A stretch of 64,000 nt of DNA from positions 868,001 to 932,000 of the forward strand of contig NC_082416.1 of assembly GCF_004011695.2 (NCBI RefSeq), given 5' to 3'. This document shows positions 23,674 through 36,149 of the stretch, one piece after another (within the stretch, counting starts at the first letter, position 1; each line of letters opens with the position of its first letter). The notes beneath the pieces are model-generated. The model was not told where the DNA came from and did no database searches. It worked only from the letters and a program-made list of their open reading frames with translations. This DNA is from Ascochyta rabiei. Taxonomy: Eukaryota; Ascomycota; Dothideomycetes; Pleosporales; Didymellaceae. The translations under genes were made by a program, and so were the position numbers.

Positions 23674-25072
23674 TAGCGGATAGAGACTACTACAAGGAAC
23701 AAACTAACCTAGATAAGGTAGTAATGTTTATCTAAAGCTTAGTATTACCTTACCTTATAAAGAACAGCTACTAACTAGGTAAATTAATTTAAATATAGCT
23801 TATTAGCCTTAAATATATAGTTAGTATTAATGCTAAAGAAGAACAATTACGTGTACGCTACTAATACCTAGTAGCCCTTAAACTAATAAGACAACCTAGG
23901 AGCTAGGATACCTAGCTCTTTAAGTATAATTATGCTGTAACTAACACTAAAATAGAGAGCGTTGCTAAAATATACAATATATAAGACACTATTTAAGACT
24001 TCTTAGATTTAGTAATAAAAATAGCAATAACCTAGGTAACAATATTCTAGGACTATAGCAGATAAGAACAAAACATAACTTATAAAGAAAAAATAAAACA
24101 CTTCTAAGAGTATATAAGTAAGTACTACCCTAAGGAGAGATAGTAAAGGGGCGCCTTTGCTGCAGGGAACAACTTAACTCTTACTACTAGTAGTAAATCT
24201 ACCATAGACACTAACAGGGACGCCTCTTATGTTGTTAAAGACGTATTATCTACTCCTAATACACAGGGGAGTTAGGGAAGACCTTGTTAAAAACAGAATA
24301 TTAGTTAAATAACTATATCTAAGCAGTCCCTAAGAGGGGATATAGCAGTAGCTAGAGGAGCAAAATACCCTACTTATAGACAACATTATAGACTAGAAGA
24401 TTACTACTATATCTATAAAGATAAATCACTAGAATAGTTTACCCTATAAAATAGAATTGCTAAGATAGTATAATTTAGGATAGAACAAAATACTAACCTT
24501 TAGGATTAGGTTAGATCTGTAAAACAAGCTTGCACTAAGACACTAGCTATTAAGACATCCTAAACACTAGAGGCACCTCTAGGATAACTATAGGAATAGA
24601 AGATATTAATAATTAATATAAGTCTAGTTAAAGAATTATACAATATAGAGCTACTAAGCTACCCTCTTAGGAGCTCCTTTATTCTTAACTTAGGATTAAT
24701 AATCTATATTATAAATAACAAGGACTAAATATTAGACCTTACTCTACCTGCATTAAACAACTACCTATAGGCAGGAAACTCCTATGTATAGATATAGAGA
24801 TATTACACTATCTATCTCTATCTATTAAATATAAGCTAACTAACTACTCTTAAACTATATAACGTAGCATAGTGCCTAGACATACTTTGCAACCTTATCT
24901 CTTTCTAATAACTACGTTAACAGGGCATCTGGTAGGACACAAAAGGAGATCTAACTTAGCTTAGACAAGTAGACAACACAGCTATTACATCCTTAGATAA
25001 ATAATATAGATAATAGGTACTTAGGGAACAGCTATAAGCAGCATTTGCAATATAATTAACACAATGCTAAAC

Positions 25073-25087
25073 ACCTAAGACTGCTAC
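25073..25087 (+). repeat. Target-site duplicate, left copy (15 bp)
   Basis: ACCTAAGACTGCTAC, repeated exactly at 25,956-25,970. It marks the integration point of the enclosed 868-bp insert. Confidence 0.85.
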
Positions 25088-25955
25088 ACCGAACACCAAC
25101 TTTTCATAGTTGGAGAAAGGTCGATTTCTATCGATTTTTCATCCCAATATTACGAACATGCCCTCCTAACATCTATTTCCAGCGTCTGTTTTGTAGTGCA
25201 GGCGCTGGAACAGGCGCGCTGGCTATTGTAAGCTGAACAGAGTGGTTATCTAGTCTTAGTTGAGATGAAATCTCTGCAATGGCCTGTGCGCTTGAAGATT
25301 TAGACTGGTTGAAGGCACAACAAACAGAGAACTCCTAGCTATAGCTATTGCCTGCCTAGCAATTGCTACACAGCTATTACCTTATTACAAATACCCCCTA
25401 TTATAACTAGCTATACCGACCTCCTATACCTAGACAAAATTAACTAAGTAACAGCTTAAACCTACCCCTAATACAAACACTATATCGACAAAGTAACAGC
25501 TCTCTGTTTAGGCCTATAGATACCTGCTGCCTTTGTGAAGTGGTAGGTCTATATCCCTAGCTATATCCTACGAAATCGACTAAGCAACAGCTTAAACACC
25601 CCCAGCAGTCTACTACTAGCAATAGTAATAGACAAACAAAAAACAACAACAACAACACCAACAACAACAATATAAAGACCGTCTACTGCAATAGCAATTG
25701 CTAGCAATAGACAACAAACAACAAATACTAGAACTACCTACTTCTAGGATAGTTCTACACAACCCTAATTCGACAGGGCAACAGCTCTTCTCAACAAACT
25801 AGGGCACAGGCTCTTACTTTTGGACTACGAACACACATTTACTATCCCTTTAAAGAAACACACTCCTTAAATTACTAGAGCAGCTTAACTGCTCTCGTCT
25901 TATATAGTCTTAGACTTACACAGGACGTTAAACTTATTAATTAATCAATTAATCA
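25088..25955. mobile_element. 868-bp non-LTR-type insert (SINE-like or truncated LINE)
   Basis: Interrupts copia copy 2 between exact 15-bp direct repeats. Variable long duplications are typical of target-primed reverse transcription (LINE/SINE), not of LTR or TA-targeting elements. It starts ACCGAACACCAACTTTTC, has a simple-sequence zone of CAA/AAC units near 25,633-25,672, and ends in an AT-rich tail (TTAATTAATCAATTAATCA). No LTR or inverted ends were seen. Base composition is richer in CpA than its host, so it is later or less RIP-exposed. I see no coding frame and cannot place it in a family. Confidence 0.65.
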
Positions 25956-25970
25956 ACCTAAGACTGCTAC
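25956..25970 (+). repeat. Target-site duplicate, right copy (15 bp)
   Basis: Exact copy of 25,073-25,087; copia coding sequence resumes after it. Confidence 0.85.
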
Positions 25971-28900
25971 TGCTCTGCTATAGCATAAGCGAATAGGGCA
26001 CCTTAAAGCTGCTACTATTAAACACCTTATCTAACAATCTTAGGGGGTAAGAGTTAGGGGTATTACTACAGTCTAATATAATGCTTACAGATAAGCTAAG
26101 ACTAAGAGGCAAATTAGTTAAACACTTCAAATAAGTAATAAAGGACTAGGAGAACGTATAGTAATTGACTTCTACTTATATAAAGAAAGATGCTTTACTA
26201 AAGAAAAGAGCTAATTGCTTGCTGTTAACAGGCGATCTAGCTTCCTCTAGGACTTCTATTTTAAAGATAATTAACTAGGAAAGATAATTATCTACTTCCT
26301 AGACACTCTTACACAATTCCTGTTAAAATAATATAAGATCTAGGTTAAGGTAATTAAGTATAATAGTAAAATTACTACAATAAAACTAGAAGTATTAAGA
26401 TAGTGCGCTGCATAATTAATTAGGCTTAAGCCTTCTGCACTAGACATCTAAGCACAGAATAGAGGTGCTAAACGCTTAGGGAGTGTAATAAAAGATAAGG
26501 CAAGCACTATAAGATTAGACGCAAACCTACTATAGGAAATATAGCTAGAGATTGTAAGGGCAGTACTATACGTACACAACTAAATACTAAGGTTATTAAA
26601 TAACTAGAAAACACCTTATAATATATTCTTTACCTATATAGCTTAACTAGCTAGCTTAAATATATAAAGTAGGAAACTAAACTAGGTATATCTAAAAGTA
26701 TATAGATATAAAGCCTTTGCTCTTATAAGTAACACCCTTTAAGGAAATTTATAACTCTAGTAACTAGACCTAAGAGTATAGGTAGGATACCTAGTAGGAT
26801 ACTAATCCTTAAATATATATTAGATATAGATTCTAACCTTAGTAAAAGTTATTGGTATAAGAGACGTAATCTTTAATAAGGATACTGTCTTTAGCAGCTA
26901 GACTTAGGACCTAATAGACAACCTTATGCATAGCACTCTTAAAGAGATAGTAACATAGATAAGAAGTATAGAGCTTCTGCCTCTACCCTAAAATAAGGCT
27001 AAAATCTAGTTATTCTATAAGGATAACACTATTACACACTTAAATACTATAGAAGATTAACTAGGATATAATAATAAACAGAACGCTAGACATATATATC
27101 TAACTCCTCCTCTAACTCTACTACTAGTTACGTTGTTAATAAATATATTTTGCTATTATCCTAGTTAGTAAGAGGTAACAGCTAATTAGGAGTTAGCAGG
27201 TGGCACTGGTTAACTGCTAATTAGTTAGAATTAACGCTAGCGTAATTTTAAGGAACTTTACAAACTATCCTGTAGAACGCTGTATTTAAAGCTAGCACAT
27301 AAGGCAGATACATAGGCATATACTAGAGTAATAATATTAATAAGGCTAGGCTAAAATAAATGTTAATAAAAGGGCTTAAGCCTTATTAAAGCTAACTTCT
27401 ACTAATGCTAGCAGCACAATTAAACCTAGAGGACTACCCGCTTTACTAATAGTTTAAGGAAGCTAAGCAAGAGCACCTTAGCAGCTATTAGAACATAAAG
27501 TTATAGTCTAAAGTACCCCTAATAAAGACTAGGGTAGTAGGATACTAGATACTTAACTATATGTAGGTATACACGTATAAGCTTAATAAGAACTACTACC
27601 TACTTAAATATAAGGTGCAACTAGTAGCTAAGGTCACTAGCAATAAAATAGTACTTCTAAAGATACCTACGCAGTAATACTAGCTAGTAGGTCCTTTAGA
27701 ATGCTTATAGCAATTTTAGCAGCATATAACCTAAAACTTAAGTAGTTTAATATTATAAACGCCTTTATTTATATATTAATTAATAGAAAGGTCTATATAA
27801 GGATGCTACGTAGGTATTAGAAACTAGGTATAGTCCTATAGCTACACAAGGCACTATATAGACTATAAATCTCTCTACTCCTCTAGTAGAAGGAATTTAT
27901 ATCTACTCTAACAAGCTATAGATTTGCAGTTATTCCCTATAAACCCTGCTGCTTACTTAAGAATAAAGTTACTATCTTTTTCTATGTAGACAATATTATT
28001 ATAGCTTATTACCTAACTAGACGATATAAGGCAGACAAGGCCCTTAGCTATATTACTAACAAATACTCTATTACAGGAGGAAATAATCTGTAATAGTTCC
28101 TAGGAGTAGAGATAACCTAAGATTAAGACAACCTAAGGATCCTTCTCTTACAGGCGTTATATATTAACAAAAATATCTCCCTAGCAGATAAGACAGATAT
28201 ATAACACAACACACTAATATTAAGCATTAAGCTTCTACTAAATAAAGGGGAAGCTGCAGCATTAGCAATTAATAAATACTAGAGAAAGATTAGATCTTTC
28301 CTCTTTGCTGCAGTTACTAGTAGGCCTTACATTGCCTTTGCTACATCTAGGCTAGCACAGTTTCTAACTAACTCTAGACAGCAGCACTATAACACAGTAG
28401 ATTAGGTACTATTATACCTACAAGGAACACAAGACCTATCCCTTACCTTTAGAGGAAACAAGCACCTAGTAGTTGCTAGTAATACATTATTTGCTAATAA
28501 TACTCTTAATAGGAAGAGCTTTTAAGGATATACTATTAAACTATATAAAGGACTTATTACCTAGAGAGCTAATAAACAAGACACAGTTACTACATTAACA
28601 ACTAAAGTAGAGCTACTTGCTCTAGCACAGGTAGCTAAGGAAGCTATCTTTATCTTATAACTACTATTAGAACTTAGCATACACTACTTATAATTAAAAA
28701 TAACTATTTAATATAATAATACCTAGACTATTTAATTAATTAATAAGGAAGTTGTAAAACTCTAAACTAAACTATAACATATAGACATTTATAACTACTA
28801 GCTATAATAAGAGGTAAATAAAGGCACTATAATAGTAACCTATATCCTATCTACTAAGATGTTAGCTAACAGACTTACAAAGGCTCTGCCTGCAAGCAAG

Positions 28901-29062
28901 TAGTTAACCTTTCTAAGGCAGCTAGAACTAGAGAAACATACTAAACAAAGAAAGCTAGCTAACACCTAGATAGAATTACTTAACTAAAAGCTCTCTAACC
29001 TAGAGGTACAATAAGAGCCAGTTATGTCCAGCTTTAATTAGGGCCTTAAAGCTAAGGGGGTG

Positions 29063-29224
29063 TATTAGATAACTGACCTTGCCGAACCAAGTTGGGGGTT
29101 TAGGGTTAACCTTGGTTAACTTAGGGGCTAGCGGCACACACACATAAAATGAGCCATCAAGACAGATAATTATTAATTAATCACCTTTATTATCATCTTT
29201 GCACATTAAGCATATTCTCTAACA
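29063..29224 (+). repeat. Copia copy 2 3' LTR (162 bp)
   Basis: Starts TATTAGATAACTGACC (the terminal TG became TA) and ends CTCTAACA. Preceded by the polypurine tract GCTAAGGGGGTG and followed by CTAGG. Confidence 0.88.
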
Positions 29225-29399
29225 CTAGGGGTAGTTTAGTGTAACGCACACCCCTGACTAGTGCTGAAGGGAATTTAGATAAGACAGAAAATGCATGCTG
29301 CAGAAGAGGGGTTTAGATAAAAACTGTAATCTGAAATATTTGTGTTAGTAAAGGCTGTACTGTCTATTATTTGTTAGTAGTTACTTACTAAATATAGAC

Positions 29400-30650
29400 T
29401 ATAAAACCTACTTCTATATTATCTAATTTATAAGCTAGTATCTCTATACTACCTCTAACAACGCAATTACAGTTACTATAGCAGCTACTACCCTACTACC
29501 TAAGTTAGATCCTAGTATGTAACTAAAGTAGCTATAGAGACCTTTAAAGCGCTAAACTATACGTAAATCAATGCTAAATATATAGCTACCTAAGGAATAA
29601 GGTAGAATTAATAATAAGACATTCTACTTCTTTACTTAGTTTATAAAAGCAGAAATACAGAAGCTAGCTTAGAATCTTAACCTGCCTACTAAATATAGTT
29701 AGGATAAGAGAACGAGATTCTACAACGCATCTGTTAGTTTACTAGAGGAAGCCTTATTAGTGTTCTATTAGCGTGCTGCTTACCTACTTACCTTTAGTTA
29801 TCTTATCCTAACTTTTAGCTGTAGCTGTACGTAGCTAAGTATAGTATAGAATAGTATTTTAGAGTACTTATAGGATATAGAGGGCTTACAGATAGAGCTT
29901 AATACAAAGATGTTAAAGTAGCTAATAATAGAGGCTAACTGAAAAGCTATAGGGGGGTTGCTAGGAGCTCCTAAAGACCTTATCTTTAGCTTTGTTAACA
30001 GGACTAAGATTAAATTTTACTAACCTATATTTAATAATTAGTAACTATACTACTTAGATTATAAAAAGTAACACTTACTTAATTATATAGCAATTGTCTT
30101 ACCTAATAGTCTGTTCAGTAGCTGCTTCTTAGGCGTTCTATCCTCTAGTAGGGACGTAACTGTATGTATAGTCTTAGACTTTAGTTACTAACTTAGGGAG
30201 CTATGAAGCTAGTTGCTAGATAGTTAGTACTAATATGTCTATAGAGACGCAGCTTTTAGAAGCTAAGACTATATGCTAGGACCTTAAAAGGACGTTAATA
30301 GTAAGTATTTAATACTAAAGTAGAAGAGGATTAATTAGTAATTGTTAACTAAGTAGATTATAGTTAAGTAAGGCTTTAGTAGCGTAAAGAGAAGCTTTAA
30401 ATTACTACAACTACGTACCTTAATAGTAATAGGCCTGTTACTAGTTAGGTTATATATGCTAGTCTTTATATTTCTCTAGAACTGCTAGACTTATATAAGA
30501 GGTAGGAATTAGATCTCTTAGGCCTTTAATACGGCTACGCTGTTATTAGAGGAGTATTTAGGCAAAAGATTTAGGTTAAACAGTAACGCTAGAGATTAAT
30601 AGTTTTAGGTAGCTGTACCTAGCTAGACAGTTACGTTTATAATAGTAAAA
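29400..30650 (+). pseudogene. PIF/Harbinger-like (DDE_4) transposase pseudogene
   Basis: The plus-strand frame contains RGLLGAPKDLIFSFV near 29,953, then HLLNYIAIVLPNSLFSS and a LSSSRDVTVC stretch near 30,070-30,160. The layout resembles the DDE_Tnp_4 core, in which a conserved N/H...YQxIVxPDGLI segment is followed by G..EGSRHD. Further on come YRDAAFRS near 30,236 and QGFSSVKRSFKLLQLRTL near 30,370, matching the final Glu region and arginine-rich end of the family. Stops and lost acidic residues show it is dead. Confidence 0.6.
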
Positions 30651-30815
30651 AATAATATTATTAATATGAATAGCAGAAAACTCGACGTTGCTTACTGTAT
30701 ATAAGTAATAACTATTAAATTTATATATATAGTAACTAAAACGTTAATAGATAGTAAAATTATTAGTATATTATATAGCTGGCCTACTAAAATACTAAAG
30801 ATTCTAGGCAGTAGA

Positions 30816-31016
30816 TGTTAGGCGCTGGGCCTAGAGGTACCTCTGCCTGTCTTGGCGAGCTACTATAGGGTTAGTCAGCATAGACTATATAAAGGTGTTA
30901 GAGGTTATTGCTAATACTCTAGTATTAGTCTTGTTACTACATACTACGTACCTTAATACACCTACTATCCTCTTTAACCCTATCCTCTCTTATAATTACT
31001 TTGTATACTCTTTATA
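30816..31016 (+). repeat. Element C 5' LTR
   Basis: TGTTAGGCGCTGGGCC to CTCTTTATA. Better preserved than the 3' copy at its start (TGTT versus TATT). Contains a TATA box at 30,886-30,893. Confidence 0.9.
30886..30893 (+). promoter_or_regulatory. TATA box of the B/C-family LTR promoter
   Basis: TATATAAA in ACTATATAAAGGTGTTAG, conserved at the same LTR position in all copies of the family here. It is the likely core promoter of the retrotransposon transcript. Confidence 0.6.
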
Positions 31017-31099
31017 TTCTAATTACTCTTATATTATAATTAAAGATAGACCTAAGCTACTATAAGTCTTAAACTAAATTATCTAGGTTTACTGACTTT

Positions 31100-34000
31100 A
31101 GAGAGGGACTAAGATAACTTACCTGTAGGAGAGCTATTAGAGCATAAGGTAACACCTCCCTCTGTAGATAAAGAGATACCTTAACAGACACTAAGTGTCT
31201 ATAGTGCCTTAAGAGGATCTGTAGGTCCTCTAGGCAGTACACCTTACCCTAGAATTTGTATCTGTAGGGCAGCTTTAGCCAGAGAAGGCTAGAATAGCCT
31301 AGAAGTAGGTAATTAATAACAGGAGTTAGAAAACTTAGGTAAATAGTTGTAAGAGATAAAAGACTATAAGAAACTTTCCTCTCATTATAAACTTAGACCC
31401 AAATATAACGAAGGAGATCTAGTAATAATCCTATTCTTCTAAAAGGTACTAAAAGGGGTAGAGAAACTATAATCTTCCCTATCTATAAATCTTCTATAAC
31501 CTAAACCTCTATAGAAGTACGTAAAGCGCAACTGCACTAAATATAACTAGTAGAAGAGAGATTATAAGGGATACTTCCTCTAATCTCTAGTTAATTTCCT
31601 TATAGAGGAATAAAAGATTAACTGTAGCGTAAGGTACCTTCTAGAGAACCTAAAGACGTTATAGTAGGCCTACTATTCAACTAACTGCTATAATTAGCTA
31701 ACCTAAGAACTAACGTAGTAAAAGCTAAAAGGAATTATGCTAGATGCTCTAGGAACGCTGGCTAAACGCAAGTAAGCGGCGTATAAATCCTTAAAGCAAT
31801 ATAAGCAGCAGAAATCTTAGTCTCCTATAGATCTACTAGACTTTATACATCTACTATAGAAGGAACTAGGCATCTTATATACACTAGAGCTTTAAGTCCT
31901 AGAATATATTACTGTACTGCTCCCTAGCATATAAAAGGACTTGTTCCTTATCCCCTATAATTAAAGAGACATAATCCTAAAGGTAGAGGAATAAGCTAAT
32001 ATTATTAACTAGAAACTAGGTTAGCATAGCTAACAGCTACCTAAGAAGACTCTAGCTAAGGGCAAGACAACTAATAAAGGACTACAGAAGTGCTAATTTA
32101 GTAACTTTAGGTTAGAAAGGAATATAAAAATCCTAAAAAAGTTATTTAAGTCTAAAAAGTTCTATAAGGAGCTAGTAAAGGGTAAAAAGGGCTAAGATAG
32201 GCTATATAAGACACAAAACGCGTACCTTAAGTATAGAGAAACTACTTACTACTGCCCTAACTACCTAAAGCTAAAGTTAAACTAGAAAGACCCTGCTCTA
32301 GAAAAGTTAGGAAAAGACAAGAGACCTAAGAGCTAATCTTCTCTCTTATAGCCTATATTAAATTGTCTAAGAAGAAGAAGAAGAATATCTCTCTTTATAA
32401 GGTAGTATACCTAGAACATATATGCCTACTTATAGTTAAAGTATCTATAGGCAACGTAAAGAACATAGAAGCCTTAAAAGATAGAGGGTTACAACTAAAC
32501 TTAATTTTAGTTCTCCTAGTAAAGGAGCAGGATCTAGAGGTTACACTATTAAATAAAATAGTAGCTAAAGGTGTAGGTAGAGCAGAATTACCTATCTATA
32601 GAGTAACTACAGTAGAAGTATCTATTGTTAACTCCTATAGAAGAGAGAAGGTCTAACAGATACCTTTTGTAGTTACAGACCTATAAAAGTACAAGATACA
32701 CCTTAGATTACCCTAGATTAACTAGACAAACCCTAACCTAAGCTATTTAAGCTAGCGTATGCTCCTTTAAGGGAAGAAGTATAGTTACTCTCTAAAACTA
32801 GAGAAAATAGCATTAGAAGATGCTAAAGAGTTTAAACGTACTATAAGAAGTTCCTTAGCAGACGTTTATATATGTATAGTAAACTTAGTAGGTATATACA
32901 ACCTAATATCTGCTAAAATAAGCCTAATTCTAAAAGTATATTGCAAATATACGTACTTAGGATTAAAGGATAAAACTTAGGTCCTACTAGAGTATAGAGA
33001 GCACAACCTAGCAATTAATATTATAGAAGGAGCTACTTCCCCCTACTAACTGTTATGCAGGCTCTCTGCAACAGAATTAGAGATACTTAGGAAGTATCTA
33101 GTAGAATATCTACAATGTGGCTGGATATAACACTTAAGGTTGCTAGTAGAGGCGCCTATTCTCTTTTTAAAGAAAAAAGACAGTAACCTATAACTGTGTG
33201 TAGACTATAGAGGTCTAAATAAGATAATAGTTAAGAACTGCTATCTATTACTACTAATTATAGAGTTACTAGAATAACTAGTGTAAGCTAAGTTCTATAC
33301 TAAACTAGATGTACGTAAGGTATATTACTATATCTAAATTAAGAAAGGGGATAAGTAGAAGACTACTTTTTAAACTAGGTAAAGATATTTTAAGTATACA
33401 GTAATGCTGTTTAGACTTATAAATGCTCTTACCTAATCTTAGGCCTATATAAATAAGGCACTAATAAGATTAGTTTATATAACTTATATTATATATCTAA
33501 ATAATATAATAGTATACTCTAAGACAGAGGAAGACTACGTTAGACACGTTAAGGAGGTCTTAGAGAAGCTTTGCAAAGTAAACCTCTATATGCGCTTAGA
33601 TAAGTATAAATAGCACTATTAACATACAGAGTACCTTAGGTACATAGTCTTGCCTAAAGGGGTAAGCGCTAACCTAGTTTGGGTTAAAATAATCTAAGAA
33701 TAGCTAATTCCGCATATAGTTTGTAATATCTAAGTATTTATAAGCTTTATAAACTACTATTAGATTTTTATTACAGGGTTTTCTAAATTAGCCTTACTAT
33801 TAACCTAATTAACCTAGAAAGAGCTAAATTTAGCTGCATCTAGTTAAGCAATAAGAAAGGAGGAGAGTTAGCCTCTTAAGATAAGTAAAGAATCCCTAAA
33901 AGCTTTCTAGAATATAAAAGATTTATTTATTAACATACCTATCTTAGTTTATTTTATACCTAGGAGACAGACTAGGATTAAAGTAGATGCCTCTAGAGGC

Positions 34001-36000
34001 GCTATCTTAGGAATCCTTAGTTAACTAGTCCCTAGGGAGGGGAAGCTGGCCTAATAGAGGCCTGTAGACTTCTATTTAAAGAAGTTAATATAAGCAGAGT
34101 ATAAATATAATACTTACAACTAGGAACTTCTTATAATTGTCTAGAGCCTACAGTATTAGCAAAGATACTTAGACAGTACCTTCTTTAAGATCTTAACAGA
34201 TTACTAAAACCTAAAATAGTTTATAGAGATAAAGGTTATTACCTATTAATAAATAAGGGCATACTTAGTTTTATCTAAGTTTAACTTTGTAATTACTTAT
34301 TACCTAGGGTCTATAAACCCTATAGATAGATGCCTAACAGCGTCCTAATTATATAAGAGAAGTATAAGACCCCTAATAAAAGTATAATAAGGCTTTTATA
34401 TAACTGCTTTAGAAGATCCTAACTAGAAGGAACCCTAATACTCCCCTAGTAGCAGCTATAACCCTTTATTTGTCTGTAAAAGGAAGAAAGGACATAAGGG
34501 ATCTTAAAAGAGAAGAATTATGAGAGAATAGTTAGATAGAGCTAATAACAGACTTAGACAACACAGACAAACTCTCTAGCACTAAAAAAGTGTTAAGCAA
34601 TGTTAAAATAGGACAAAATAACCTAGAGAAAGATAATATAGCTAAGGAGAGGTGTATCTTGCTTATAAGGCTAAATAATAAAGTGTAGGTTATTAAAGAA
34701 CATTATAATAACCTAATGTTAGGACACTTTAGAGCATAAAGGACCTTAGAGAGGATTTAGGGCAGATATACCTAAAAGGGCATTACTAAGGACATATCTA
34801 ACTACTGCTATAACTACTTAGTATATAGGAGATTAACTACTGCCTAACACAAACTGTATAGGTTATTACAACCTTTACTAGTGCTAAGCTAACTATAGGA
34901 GGACGTAATAATAGACTTTATTATAGAATTACCCCCTAGTAAGGTGGCTAGGCAAGTGTATAACTCTATCCTAGTAGTAGTATATTAATTAACTAAAATA
35001 TAACACTATATACTAGCTAGGGCTAATTAGGATAGAAAAGATCTAGCGCACACCTAGATTGGAGAAATTATCTGCTTACACAGCGCGCTAACACAAATTA
35101 TCTTAGATTAAGGGCTACTAATAAACTTAAAGACGTAGGAAATCTTTAACTACTATTTAAACTTAAGACAAGTCTTAATGTTAGCCTATTATCCCTAGAC
35201 GTATAGCCAAACAGAAAGGCAAAATTAGACTCTTAAACAGTACTTATATTGCTATTATACTCTAGAACAAGATAATTAGGCCCTATAGATTTTAATTATA
35301 GAATTTGCGTATATTGATAGTATTTACATATTTATAAATATAACACCTTTTTAACCCTGTCACAGTAAAGATCTAAGGAGCACAGATTAGCCTACTTTAG
35401 TATTAAAAGGTAGAGAATCTCCCCTTACAAAGGAATTAGCTGCTAGAGTTATTGCCTTACAGGCTACCTGTAAAGCAAATATAGAAAGGTTAAATAAGTA
35501 TTAAAAGAAACACCTAGATAAGAAACAACTACTAGCACCCTTTAAAGTAGGCAATAAAGTACTAGTCTCTAGTAAGAACTTTAGGACAGTACGCCTAAAA
35601 AAGAAGCTAGACTAGAAATACCTAGGACCTAGGACTATTATAGCCTAGATTAGCCCTAGTGCATATAGAGTAGACCTACTAGGAATAAAAGGGATCTATC
35701 TAGTATTCTATGTGTTACTGCTAGACCTATATACACTAAGAAGTTAACTCCTCATTATATAGAAATTAATACAAAAACCTATAGTTAAGGGGGAAGAGAA
35801 GGTGTAGGATGTAGATAAAGTCCTTAATAGAAGGTAATTAGCTAACAGACAATAGGAATACCTTATTAAGTATGACAGATTCCCTAACTTATAAAATTCC
35901 TAGGAAATTAGCATAAATCATTATAAAGAAGCACTAAAAGAATACTAGAAAATAATAAAGTAACTGCTTAGACTGTGTAACAAGACATTAAGGTTAAAGT
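31100..36000 (+). pseudogene. Element C gag-pol pseudogene
   Basis: Plus-strand gypsy polyprotein remains. An open stretch at 32,363-32,656 covers the protease zone (NIEALKDRGLQLNLI near 32,467, where a D-S-G triad would sit). RT spans about 33,080-33,720, with LCVDYRGLNKI near 33,197 and the YxDD box as YLNNIIVYS near 33,496-33,522, both Asp changed to Asn. RNase H follows. Integrase spans about 34,690-35,330, with the zinc region near 34,700-34,850 and core near 34,900-35,200. Broken by TAG/TAA. Confidence 0.87.
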
Positions 36001-36149
36001 GTAAAAAGCAGGGGGACTAAAAAGGCTAAATACCTTTACTTAATTATAATTTTTCCCTATAGGGTTTTTTTAATTAATAAGTATTTAATAGTTTATGCTA
36101 AGGGAAAACATAACCCTACCTTACCCTAAGAAATACAGACTAGCTAAAG

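Larger units (their letters stand above)
23676..29062 (+). pseudogene. Copia copy 2 gag-pol pseudogene
   Basis: Plus-strand remains of the copia polyprotein; its gag start lies before the pogo insert (21,444-21,808). Visible parts: gag to about 24,250; a pre-zinc-knuckle segment near 24,360-24,430 (HYRLEDYYYIYKDKS); protease/pre-integrase to 25,087 and from 25,971; integrase near 26,450-26,800; RT with FYVDN near 27,980-28,010; RNase H near 28,520-28,680. The YVDD box has lost its second Asp. Split by the insert at 25,088-25,955. Confidence 0.82.
21282..29224 (+). mobile_element. Ty1/copia copy 2, full length, with two nested inserts
   Basis: LTRs of 162 bp at 21,282-21,443 and 29,063-29,224 are flanked by the 5-bp duplication CTAGG (21,277-21,281 and 29,225-29,229). 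Total 7,943 bp. Removing the pogo-like insert (1,863 bp + TA) and the 868-bp insert (+15 bp) leaves about 5.2 kb, normal for copia. Plus-strand order: gag (about 21,500-24,250), zinc-knuckle/protease region, integrase, RT, RNase H, polypurine tract. RIP-mutated throughout. Confidence 0.92.
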
